A stretch of 46,849 bases of DNA from Deinococcus hopiensis KR-140 (GTDB taxonomy: Bacteria > Deinococcota > Deinococci > Deinococcales > Deinococcaceae), in contig CALPYF020000033.1 of NCBI GenBank assembly GCA_943327755.2, forward strand, positions 1 through 46,849. The letters are read 5' to 3'. The position numbers were made by a program, and so were the translations under genes. Position 1 is the first letter of the stretch; each line of letters begins with the position of its first letter. The notes beneath the pieces were generated by a model, which was given only the letters and a program-made list of their open reading frames with translations, searched no databases and was not told where the DNA came from. Positions 22,732 to 31,755 of this stretch are shown piece by piece.

Positions 22732-22761
22732 AGTGTGGAACACGGCAGGGGAGAGGGTCAA
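22732..22761 (-). promoter_or_regulatory. Candidate promoter of the glyS leader (TTGACC-18-CACACT)
   Basis: TTGACC (22756-22761) and CACACT (22732-22737) on the minus strand with 18 bp between. The expected start near 22725 is just before the T-box leader. The -10 is weak. Confidence 0.4.
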
Positions 22762-22784
22762 GGGCGCCGCAGACCTTCAGTGCG

Positions 22785-23219
22785 TCAGCGCAGCGGCACG
22801 TCCACGCGCACGCCGACGATGGACAGCCCGCCGAGGCGCAGGAGGCTCTCGACGTGCACGCCGTTCACGTGGACGCCGTACACGCCGTGCACGTTCGCGC
22901 CGAGCAGTGGGCTGTACACGAACAGCGGGACGCCACCGGCTGTGCCCCCACCCGACAGCAGGACGCCGCTGCCCACGCCGAGGCCCGCGTACTGACGGCC
23001 GGACAGGGCGCGCAGGTAAGTCACGTCCGCACGGACCCACGTGGTGGGCGTGGTGGGCGCCCACGCCTCCAAGCCCAGGGTGCCGCGCCCCGCCCCGCCG
23101 CCTCACCAGTCGGACCGGACGGAGGTATGCGCGCCGCCCGGCCCACTCAGGCCTAGGGCGACCTCGGCGGAGGCGGTCGAGCAGATGAGAGACGCGGCGG
23201 TCAGGAGGCGTCGGATCAT
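22785..23219 (-). pseudogene. Exported beta-rich protein gene broken by an in-frame TGA
   Basis: The frame starts at 23219 with a typical signal peptide (MIRRLLTAASLICSTASAE), preceded by TAATGT 6 nt upstream as for other leaderless genes here. After 38 codons it meets TGA (23103-23105), then stays open in the same frame for another 105 codons to the stop at 22785. The downstream part continues as exported-protein-like sequence (LEAWAPTTPTTWVRADVTYL, VGSGVLLSGGG, alternating polar/hydrophobic strands) and ends DVPLR, suggesting an outer-membrane or secreted beta protein of about 143 residues. An internal ATG at 23072 exists but would lose the signal. Sequencing error or recoding are the alternatives. 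Confidence 0.6.
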
Positions 23220-23225
23220 CCGTCG

Positions 23226-23231
23226 ACATTA
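23226..23231 (-). promoter_or_regulatory. -10 box TAATGT of the broken exported-protein gene
   Basis: TAATGT 6 nt before the ATG at 23219; supports that the first 38 codons belong to the gene. Confidence 0.4.
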
Positions 23232-23290
23232 AGACTTCATAAATTAGAGGGCATGCTTCATGTGAGGCAGGCAAGAACCATGAAGGCTGC

Positions 23291-23296
23291 TAACCT
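23291..23296 (+). promoter_or_regulatory. -10 box TAACCT, leaderless promoter
   Basis: TAACCT 8 nt before the ATG at 23305; no SD. Confidence 0.4.
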
Positions 23297-23304
23297 CCGC
23301 CGGT

Positions 23305-23838
23305 ATGCGCACCATCGCCTTGACCGCCGCCCTCCTGACTACCCTGACCGCCTGCACCGCCGTGCAGCCCGGCACCACCGATTACGCCCCTCTGGTGCAG
23401 TCCTCGCCAGAATCGGTCACCCGCCTCGCTCCGGGGCAGACTGTCTACGTGCAGTACACGTACCCCCGCGCGCTCCTCGACGAGAACGATGCCTTTGACG
23501 CCTACTTCGACGACCTGACCTTCAACTACTCGGGTGCCTCGGCGTCGAACCCCACCGTGCCGGACGTTTCCCGTCTCGCGAACTGGCTGACCCTCAAGTC
23601 CTTCGACGCGCCCAAGGGCGTGACCATTACGCCTACGAAGGTCATGATCATGCGCAAGGTCAGCAAGACGACCGTCTCGATGGGGAGCGTAAACGTCCGC
23701 TACAACGAGCAGTTCCAAGTGCTGTACAAGGTAGCTGCGGCGGCTGACGCCGAGACCGGAGTGGACCTGGCATCGGTGACGTTCACGACCGGCAAGCAGG
23801 ACGCCGATGTGAAACTGCTCCTGAACGTCAACAAGTAA
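23305..23838 (+). CDS. Putative lipoprotein, 177 aa
   Basis: Not recognised by family. Signal peptide with lipobox LTAC (Cys about 17) predicts lipid anchoring. The mature domain has beta-type composition with aromatic-rich strands (TVYVQYTYP, FDAYFDDLTFNY, FQVLYKVAAAADAE) and no further Cys. TAACCT lies 8 nt upstream of the ATG. A hairpin terminator follows. Divergent from the broken exported-protein gene; no functional link is apparent. Confidence 0.65.
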   Translation: MRTIALTAALLTTLTACTAVQPGTTDYAPLVQSSPESVTRLAPGQTVYVQYTYPRALLDENDAFDAYFDDLTFNYSGASASNPTVPDVSRLANWLTLKSFDAPKGVTITPTKVMIMRKVSKTTVSMGSVNVRYNEQFQVLYKVAAAADAETGVDLASVTFTTGKQDADVKLLLNVNK

Positions 23839-23870
23839 CCCGTATACCCGTCGCGCTGGACGGGGGCTTC

Positions 23871-23901
23871 GCGTGCCTCGCCCTGCGGTGGTGAGGCACG
23901 C
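23871..23901 (+). terminator. Terminator after the lipoprotein gene
   Basis: Perfect 9-bp stem GCGTGCCTC / GAGGCACGC with a 13-nt loop, followed by GCTGTATT. Confidence 0.6.
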
Positions 23902-24035
23902 GCTGTATTCAGGCGCAGGTTGTCACACCAGTGTCAGTGTGACGAGGCGCGTCAAGGATTCCCCAACGCACTGCTCGAGTAGGTCGTCGTCCTCTCGAAC
24001 CTGTGTGTGCTGGTGCTGAGCATGCCGGAACGTCG

Positions 24036-24041
24036 TATCCT
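24036..24041 (+). promoter_or_regulatory. -10 box TATCCT, leaderless promoter
   Basis: TATCCT 7 nt before the ATG at 24049; decides that start over ATGs at 24007 and 24022. Confidence 0.45.
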
Positions 24042-24048
24042 GTACGTT

Positions 24049-26211
24049 ATGCCTGTTGCGGAATTGCGTCCGGAAACCCACCCGGATTTTGAACTGGAGA
24101 AGGAACACCTGTCGGGGACGGTGGCGGCCATGATCCGTCAGATCGAGTTCTGGGAGGACCGCGACCGGCAGATGGGCGCGGACCTGGAGACGAGCATCAT
24201 CCTGGGGGATCAGGCCGAGGAGTTCGCGGCGATGCTCTCGCCGCACGTGCACCAGCCGTACTTCGGGAGCCTGAAGGTGCGCGTGGCGGGGCGTGAGCAG
24301 ACGCTGTACGTCGGGAAGCACGGCTTTCGGGACGTGAAGGGGCCGCACACGGTGGTCAGCTGGGACAGCGAGGTGGGCAGTCTGTTCTACTCGCAGGCGC
24401 TCGGCTGGACGCCCCGGCGCGGCAGTGCGGGCGTGATCCGGCGGCGGCGGCAGCTGGACGTGAGTCAGAAGACGCTGCTGCGCGTGACGGACCTGTACGA
24501 CGACGAGCAGGGCGGGGACACCGGGGGCCGCGAGGAGGTGCTGCTGCGCCGCCTGCAGGAGGGCAGCACCGCCGGGATGCGAGACGTGGTCGAGACGCTC
24601 CAGCCGGAGCAGAACGACGCGATGCGGCACCCGGCGGGCGTCCCGGTGATCATCCAGGGTGCGGCCGGGTCCGGGAAGACGACCATCGGCTTCCACCGGC
24701 TGGCGTGGATGACGAACGCGGACCGGGGGGCGCACCGGGCGCGGCCCGAGGCGTGCATGGTCCTCATGCCGAACCGGGTGCTGGCGACGTACGCGGCGCG
24801 CATCCTGCCGGAACTCGGGATCGAACGCGTGGTCGTCACCACGCCGGAAGCCTGGGCGACCGGGCTGCTGGGCTTGGAGAAGCTGGAGGTCACGGACCGC
24901 ACCCTCAGCCTGCTGCTGACCGACCGGGACAACACCCGCCGGGCGCTGGCGTGGCGCAAGGCGAAACTGCTGGGCGACGCGCGGATGCTGGACGTGGTCC
25001 GCACGCACCTCTGGAACCGCTTTAACGCGGCGCTGGCCGGGCAGGTCCTGCGCGAGTCGGTGGCGCTGCGCGGGCGGGAGGATCAGGTGTTCACACTGGA
25101 CGAGGCGGCCCTGGCGGGCCTGCTCCGCGACGTGTTCGCCGCCGATCCCCTGGACGGGTACCGGGCCGGGATGCGCCGCGCGATCGAGGCCCTCGCGCTG
25201 TCCACGATGCGCGTCCCCGAGGACGAGGAGGCCAGCGTGCGCCGCCAGCTGTCGTCCCCGCTGACGAACCTGCTGGGCCGCATCTTCGCCACGACCACGC
25301 CCATCACGGAGGCGCGGCGCCTGCTGGGCAGCCCGGCGGAACTCGCCGCGAGCGGCCTGCTGACCGAGCGGGAGATCGCGCTGCTGGGCACCGATCCCCT
25401 CAGCGGGATTCCCACGCCCCGCCGCGCGCACGCGGACGTCACCGAACTGCCCCTGATGCTCGCCGTGCAGGCGTTCACGGGCGGCATCGGTCGACTGGAC
25501 GGGCGCACGCTGGAACCCTTCGATCACGTCGTGCTGGACGAGGCGCAGGACTACTCGCCGCTGTTGTATGCGCTGCTGGGCCGCGCCACCCGCCCCGGGC
25601 ACATCACCGCGCTGGGCGACATGAACCAGGGCATGCACGGCTACAAGGGCCCCAGCTCCTGGGAGGCCGTGCAGGCGCAACTGCCCGGCGCGCAGGTCCT
25701 CACGCTGGGCCGCACGTACCGGTCCACGCGGCAGATCACGGAACTGGGCGCGCGGATCGCCGCGACGTACAACCGCGCCGCCGCCGTGCAGGGCGTCGAC
25801 CGTGATGGCGCCGAGGTGCAGCGCTACACGGCGCCCGCCGGGCCGGACGGGGAACTCCCGCTGATCGCGCGGGCCGTGAAGGACGCGCAGGCGGCCGGGC
25901 ACACCAACATCGCCATCGTCACCCGCCGCGGCGTGGACGCCGACCGCATGGCCGAAGCCCTGCGCGAGTTCGACACGGACGCGCAGCCCATCACCACGCA
26001 GGAGCACCGCTTCCGGGGCGGCCTGGTGATCCTTCCCGTGAACCTCGCCAAGGGCCTGGAGTTCAGCGCCGCGATCGTCGCCAGCGCGAACGCCGACACG
26101 TACGACGAGAGCACTGAGTACGAACGCCGCCTGCTGTACGTGTCCGCCAGCCGCGCGTTGCACTGGCTGGCCCTGGTCAGCACGGGCGAACTGCATCCGC
26201 TGATCGCCTGA
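24049..26211 (+). CDS. HelD-like superfamily 1 helicase
   Basis: UvrD/Rep-related ATPase of 720 residues with the domain order of HelD: N-terminal coiled-coil region (FELEKEHLSGTVAAMIRQIE, about 14-40), Walker A GAAGSGKTTIGFHR (about 204), Walker B DEAQDYSPLLYALLGR (about 497), motif LGDMNQGMHGY, LGRTYRSTRQI (about 552), and C-terminal motifs VNLAKGLEFSAAIVAS and RRLLYVSASRAL. HelD proteins of Gram-positive bacteria recycle stalled RNA polymerase rather than unwind DNA; the exact role in Deinococcus is not shown. No helicase partner is next to it. The leaderless box TATCCT fixes the start at 24049. Confidence 0.88.
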   Translation: MPVAELRPETHPDFELEKEHLSGTVAAMIRQIEFWEDRDRQMGADLETSIILGDQAEEFAAMLSPHVHQPYFGSLKVRVAGREQTLYVGKHGFRDVKGPHTVVSWDSEVGSLFYSQALGWTPRRGSAGVIRRRRQLDVSQKTLLRVTDLYDDEQGGDTGGREEVLLRRLQEGSTAGMRDVVETLQPEQNDAMRHPAGVPVIIQGAAGSGKTTIGFHRLAWMTNADRGAHRARPEACMVLMPNRVLATYAARILPELGIERVVVTTPEAWATGLLGLEKLEVTDRTLSLLLTDRDNTRRALAWRKAKLLGDARMLDVVRTHLWNRFNAALAGQVLRESVALRGREDQVFTLDEAALAGLLRDVFAADPLDGYRAGMRRAIEALALSTMRVPEDEEASVRRQLSSPLTNLLGRIFATTTPITEARRLLGSPAELAASGLLTEREIALLGTDPLSGIPTPRRAHADVTELPLMLAVQAFTGGIGRLDGRTLEPFDHVVLDEAQDYSPLLYALLGRATRPGHITALGDMNQGMHGYKGPSSWEAVQAQLPGAQVLTLGRTYRSTRQITELGARIAATYNRAAAVQGVDRDGAEVQRYTAPAGPDGELPLIARAVKDAQAAGHTNIAIVTRRGVDADRMAEALREFDTDAQPITTQEHRFRGGLVILPVNLAKGLEFSAAIVASANADTYDESTEYERRLLYVSASRALHWLALVSTGELHPLIA

Positions 26212-26284
26212 GCCGGGGTCGCGCATCAAGGTTCCCGCACGCCCCGCTCATCCCCGCCCGGCAGGTGGTGGGGGAGAGTGGGGC

Positions 26285-26497
26285 ATGAGCGACGACACGA
26301 AACAGGTTGGCCTACCCGCCGATGCCGGGAACGGCATGAGCGACCGCAGCGGCTACATGGACAACTCCGAGAGCGGCATGACCGACACGGACACCGGCAC
26401 CGCGCACGTCACCGACGGGCAGGATCAGGCGGACGCGACCACGCCCGCGACCGGCACCAGCTTCGGCACGACCGGCAACGACGACACCCGTCAGTAA
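26285..26497 (+). CDS. Small acidic hydrophilic protein, 70 aa
   Basis: Not recognised. Of 70 residues almost all are small or polar (Asp, Thr, Gly, Ser), with no Cys, Trp or Phe core except one Phe; the sequence looks intrinsically disordered. GGTGGGGGAG precedes the ATG at a suitable distance, and a hairpin follows the stop, which argues for a real gene. Such hydrophilin-like proteins are often linked to desiccation tolerance, an inference only. Confidence 0.6.
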   Translation: MSDDTKQVGLPADAGNGMSDRSGYMDNSESGMTDTDTGTAHVTDGQDQADATTPATGTSFGTTGNDDTRQ

Positions 26498-26498
26498 A

Positions 26499-26534
26499 AG
26501 AGAAACAGGGGACACCGGCTGCCCCTGTCTCTCT
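26499..26534 (+). terminator. Terminator after the small acidic gene
   Basis: AGAGAAACAGGGG / CCCCTGTCTCTCT (one internal mismatch, 10-nt loop) starts two bases after the stop codon. Confidence 0.55.
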
Positions 26535-26572
26535 GTCGCACTGTCCACCGACCACTACGAGGGACGTCGCCT

Positions 26573-26708
26573 GATACGGATTCCGTTTGTTTCGTTAACA
26601 GATCGGAAGACCACCGATCTGTTAACTCCACGCCCGGAACCCGCTTCTCTCCCGCTCGCTCCGCTCGGGTTGAAAGATTTTGCAAACCTTTCAACCGGAG
26701 TCCGTATG
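26573..26708 (-). repeat. Twin-hairpin repeat, copy A (after glnA)
   Basis: Copy A of a two-copy element (other at 30615-30747), read in the glnA direction. Shared blocks in order are ACTCCGG, stem 1, CCGAGCGGAGCGAGC, GGGTTCCGGGCGTG, stem 2 and ACGGAATCCG. Stem 1 is 11 bp (GGTTGAAAG 26668-26676 with CTTTCAACC 26688-26696 is its plus-strand base); stem 2 is a perfect 13-bp GTTAACAGATCGG pair (26594-26606 with 26614-26626), 7-nt loop. Ends ATACGGA(C/T)TCCG form imperfect terminal inverted repeats (11 of 13). No ORF. Confidence 0.85.
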
Positions 26709-26722
26709 AGTTCCGCTCTGCC

Positions 26723-26743
26723 CCTCCCCCTTGAGGGGGGAGG
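26723..26743 (-). terminator. Hairpin directly after glnA
   Basis: Perfect 8-bp stem CCTCCCCC / GGGGGAGG, 5-nt loop, about 35 nt past the glnA stop and before repeat copy A. C-rich hairpins of this type are common in Deinococcus intergenic DNA. No T-run. Confidence 0.45.
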
Positions 26744-26777
26744 CTGGGAGGGGGTGGTCAGCAGGCGGCAGCCTCTC

Positions 26778-28136
26778 TCAGATCAGGTCGAGGTACCGTT
26801 CCAGTTCCCAGGCGTGCACGGTGGCGTTGTACTCGCGCCACTCGGCGCGTTTGGCTTCCACGAAGTGGTCGAGGACGTGTTCGCCCAGTGCGCGGCGCAG
26901 CACGTCGTCCTTTTCCAGTTCGTCCACGGCTTCGCGCAGGTCGCTGGGGAGTTCCTTGACGCGGTGGTGGCGTTTTTCGCGCACGGTCATCTTGAAGATG
27001 TTGCGCTGGATGGCGGGTGCGGGTTCCATGTCCTGTTCGATGCCGTCGAGTCCGGCGGCCAGCATGACGGCCAGCGCGAGGTACGGGTTGCAGCTCGGGT
27101 CGGGCATGCGGACTTCGGCGCGGGTGGAGTTGCCGCGCTTGGCGGGAATGCGGATCAGCGCGGAGCGGTTGCTGGTGCTCCAGGCGACGTTCACGGGGGC
27201 TTCGAAGCCCGGCACGAGCCGCTTGTAGCTGTTCACGAGGGGGTTCGTGATGGCGACCATCGCGCCCGCGTGGTCGAGCAGCCCGGCGATGAACTGCTGC
27301 GCGGTGCGGGACAGGCCGTGCTCGCCGCCGGGGTCCGCGAAGGCGTTCGTGCCGCCCTTGAACAGGCTGAGGTGGCAGTGCATGCCGCTGCCGTTCACGC
27401 CCGGGAGCGGTTTGGGCAGGAAGCTGGCGAGCAGGCCGTACTCCAGCGCGACGCGTTTCACGACGAACTTGAAGGTGGCGATCCGGTCGGCGGTTTCCAG
27501 CGCGGGGGCGTAGCGGAAGTCGATCTCGTGCTGGCCGGGGGAGACCTCGTGGTGCGCGGCCTCGATCTCGAAGCCCATCTCGACGAGTTTGTTGGTGATC
27601 TCCCGGCGGATGCGTTCGCCCTTGTCGATCGGGGCGAGGTCGAAGTACCCGGCCTTGTCGTGCGTGACGGTGGTGCCGACGCCGCTGGGGGAACGTTCGA
27701 ACAGGAAGAATTCGGGTTCGGTGCCGACGAACATCTCGAAGCCCATCGCCTGCGCGCGCGCGATCTGCCGCTTGAGGACCTGCCGGGGGTCGCCGTCGAA
27801 GGGCGTGCCGTCGGGCAGCGCCACGTCGCAGATGAGGCGGGCGACCTTGCCGCGTTCGCCTTCCTCGCGGGAGAACTGCGGGTAGATCAGGAAGGTGCCC
27901 AGGTCCGGGCGCAGGAGCATGTCGCTTTCCTCGACGCGGGTGAAGCCCTCCACGGCGCTGCCGTCGAAGGTCACGTCGCCGTTCAGGGCCTTGGCGAACT
28001 GGCTTTTGGGCACCTCGACGTTCTTGGTGGTGCCGAGGATGTCGGTGAACTGGAGGCGCAGGAACTTGACTTCCGCTTCCTGCAGCTGCTGCAGGATCTG
28101 GTCGCGGGTGGGGGGCGTGGTGGACTGGGGGGACAT
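26778..28136 (-). CDS. glnA: Glutamine synthetase type I
   Basis: Makes glutamine from glutamate, ammonia and ATP, 452 residues (GSI class). N-terminal beta-Grasp starts VKFLRLQFTDILGTTKNVEVP; the latch region FDGSAVEGFTRVEESDMLLRPD (quoted in part) and metal/ATP motifs GTEPEFFLFE, HHEVSPGQHEIDFRYA and KPLPGVNGSGMHCHLSLF are clear. The tyrosine adenylylation motif typical of GSI-beta (NLYDLPPEE) is not seen; DELEKDDVLRRALGEHV near the C-terminus fits a GSI-alpha enzyme regulated by other means. GGAGGT precedes the ATG. Divergent from type III glnN. Confidence 0.95.
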   Translation of the reverse strand: MSPQSTTPPTRDQILQQLQEAEVKFLRLQFTDILGTTKNVEVPKSQFAKALNGDVTFDGSAVEGFTRVEESDMLLRPDLGTFLIYPQFSREEGERGKVARLICDVALPDGTPFDGDPRQVLKRQIARAQAMGFEMFVGTEPEFFLFERSPSGVGTTVTHDKAGYFDLAPIDKGERIRREITNKLVEMGFEIEAAHHEVSPGQHEIDFRYAPALETADRIATFKFVVKRVALEYGLLASFLPKPLPGVNGSGMHCHLSLFKGGTNAFADPGGEHGLSRTAQQFIAGLLDHAGAMVAITNPLVNSYKRLVPGFEAPVNVAWSTSNRSALIRIPAKRGNSTRAEVRMPDPSCNPYLALAVMLAAGLDGIEQDMEPAPAIQRNIFKMTVREKRHHRVKELPSDLREAVDELEKDDVLRRALGEHVLDHFVEAKRAEWREYNATVHAWELERYLDLI

Positions 28137-28254
28137 GACTGGGAAACCTCCGGTGGCGCTGGGCGGCGCGTCCAGAAATGCTACGACCTCCGGCCCGTGC
28201 CGGGGTGGCGGTGCAGAGTGTTGCGCGTCGGATTCCAGTGTGGCAGATCCGCGG

Positions 28255-28283
28255 TGTACAAACTGCACGTCCCTGCGTGTCAA
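28255..28283 (-). promoter_or_regulatory. glnA promoter (TTGACA-17-TGTACA)
   Basis: Perfect -35 TTGACA (28278-28283) on the minus strand and a weaker TGTACA (28255-28260), leaving a leader of about 110 nt before glnA. Confidence 0.5.
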
Positions 28284-28329
28284 GCCCTGCCCCGTCCCGC
28301 TATTCCGGCATGTTGTGCAGAAGTATTCG

Positions 28330-28359
28330 TTGACCGCCTTCAGGCTGGGCTCATATACT
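28330..28359 (+). promoter_or_regulatory. glnN promoter (TTGACC-18-TATACT)
   Basis: TTGACC (28330-28335) and TATACT (28354-28359), 18-bp spacer, about 90 nt upstream of the glnN ATG, which has its own GGGAG site. Confidence 0.8.
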
Positions 28360-28457
28360 CCGGGCGTAGTGATGCCCGGTGGAACTACGGGAGCGGCGTG
28401 AAATCAGGGATGCCAAGCGCGCCGCGCACCCCCCAGCCACCGCGCACAGGGAGCGAC

Positions 28458-30614
<2,157 letters not shown>

Positions 30615-30747
30615 CGCACTCCGGCTGAATGGTTCGCCAGAACCGTTCAGTCCGAGCGGAGCGAGCAGGAGGGAACCGGGTTCCGGGCGTGAAGTGGGCA
30701 ATCCGGTGAAGTTCCGGATTGTCAACGGAACAGACGGAATCCGGATA
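30615..30747 (+). repeat. Twin-hairpin repeat, copy B (after glnN)
   Basis: Second copy of the element at 26573-26708, starting one base after the glnN stop and in the same sense relative to its gene. Stem 1 CTGAATGGTTC/GAACCGTTCAG (30625-30635 with 30640-30650, loop GCCA, one T-G wobble). Stem 2 30694-30706 with 30714-30726, 7-nt loop, one mismatch and one wobble. Scaffold CCGAGCGGAGCGAGC, GGGTTCCGGGCGTG and ACGGAATCCG is identical to copy A. Stem pairs differ from copy A by compensatory changes (stem 1 positions 1 and 11; stem 2 positions 4, 8, 9, 10). Confidence 0.85.
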
Positions 30748-30866
30748 AACCCAGTCCTGCATGGGGGCGGCGCGTGGGGTGACCTGCGCGCCGCCCCCCT
30801 GTGGGTGGCCCGGCGGGCAGGCAAGGGACTGTGCGCCTTTCCTCCCGCCCAGGAGGCCTGCCGGAG

Positions 30867-30872
30867 TAGACT
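30867..30872 (+). promoter_or_regulatory. -10 box TAGACT, leaderless promoter
   Basis: TAGACT 6 nt before the GTG at 30879. Confidence 0.5.
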
Positions 30873-30878
30873 GGGGGC

Positions 30879-31691
30879 GTGCTGAACCTGCTGCGCCGAC
30901 CCGCCGTGACCCCCGCCGAACTGGACGAGGGGCTGCGCGCACTGGGACTGGACGGCACCGGGCACGTGATCGTGCATGCCAGCCTGAAATCCTTCGGGCA
31001 GCTTGAGGGTGGGGCGCGCACGGTCGTGGACGCCCTGGAACGCGCGAGCGCCACGGTGGTCGCCCCGGCCTTCACGTACTCCACGCTGCTCTCGCGGCCC
31101 ACCGCGGCTGCCCACGCGCGCTTCCACCGGGACTCGCGGGTCAGCCGGGACATCGGGCGGGTGCCGCAGGAACTCGTGGAACGAGCCGACGCGCTGCGCT
31201 CCTTCCACCCCACCCTGAGTTTCATCGCGCTGGGGCAGGAGGCGCGCCGCATCACCGAGGCGCAGTCCCTGAGCAGCCCGTACCAGCCCATCGGGGCGCT
31301 GTACGACCTGGACGGCTTCGCGCTGCTGATGGGCGTGGATTTCGGCAGCAACACCAGCGTCCACTACGGCGAGCACCTCGCGGGCCTGCCGCTCCTGACG
31401 CGGTACGTGCCGCTGGACGGACAGGTCGTGCCGACCGCGTTCCCGAACTGCTCGGCGGACTTCGACAACCTCGCGCCCGAGGTGCACGCCCGCGCCCGCA
31501 GCGTGCAGGTCGGCCAGAGCACCCTGCGCCTGTACCGCGTGCGGGACCTCGTGGACAGCACCGTGCGCCTCCTGAACCGCGACCCGGAAGGACTGCTGTG
31601 CACCTACCGGGGCTGCCGTTGCCAGGAGGTCCGGACCCTCGTGCGGCAGCAGGGCCTCCGGCCGCGCGTGCACACCGGCCTGATCAGCTGA
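30879..31691 (+). CDS. AAC(3)-family N-acetyltransferase
   Basis: Homologue of aminoglycoside 3-N-acetyltransferases (antibiotic_NAT/YokD fold), 270 residues. Visible motifs: VIVHASLKSFGQLEGGARTVVDAL (in part, about 28-50), VVAPAFTYSTL, FHRDSRVSRDIGRVPQEL, SFHPTLSFIALG and LLMGVDFGSNTSVHYGEHL (about 150), with the catalytic-region His and Glu. These give acetyl-CoA binding, but chromosomal members in environmental bacteria often have unknown substrates, so resistance is not implied. The C-terminal Cys-rich CTYRGCRC (about 245) is unusual. GTG start with TAGACT 6 nt upstream. Confidence 0.8.
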   Translation: MLNLLRRPAVTPAELDEGLRALGLDGTGHVIVHASLKSFGQLEGGARTVVDALERASATVVAPAFTYSTLLSRPTAAAHARFHRDSRVSRDIGRVPQELVERADALRSFHPTLSFIALGQEARRITEAQSLSSPYQPIGALYDLDGFALLMGVDFGSNTSVHYGEHLAGLPLLTRYVPLDGQVVPTAFPNCSADFDNLAPEVHARARSVQVGQSTLRLYRVRDLVDSTVRLLNRDPEGLLCTYRGCRCQEVRTLVRQQGLRPRVHTGLIS

Positions 31692-31708
31692 AGCCGCCCG
31701 TCACTACA

Positions 31709-31742
31709 GGCCGGACGCCTGGGGGTGACCCGACGTCCGGCC
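31709..31742. terminator. Bidirectional terminator
   Basis: Perfect 9-bp stem GGCCGGACG / CGTCCGGCC (16-nt loop) between convergent genes. Confidence 0.65.
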
Positions 31743-31755
31743 CATGTGATTCCGG

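Larger units (their letters stand above)
28137..28457. other. Divergent glnA-glnN control region
   Basis: 321 bp between the two glutamine synthetase genes. It holds a TTGACA/TGTACA promoter for glnA, a TTGACC/TATACT promoter for glnN, and about 45 bp between their -35 boxes where a shared regulator could bind. No NtrC/GlnR-type consensus is evident to me. Confidence 0.7.

Noticed and set aside
23103..23105. TGA as selenocysteine codon
   Set aside because: No selenoprotein-like context or SECIS hairpin seen after the TGA, and the family is not a known selenoprotein.
23923..26229. 768-aa open frame antisense to the HelD-like gene
   Set aside because: Shadow of the helicase; no start signals or motifs.
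26670..28457. N-terminal extension of glnN to 1314 aa
   Set aside because: The extension is antisense to glnA and lacks GSIII similarity; ATG 28458 has its own SD and promoter.
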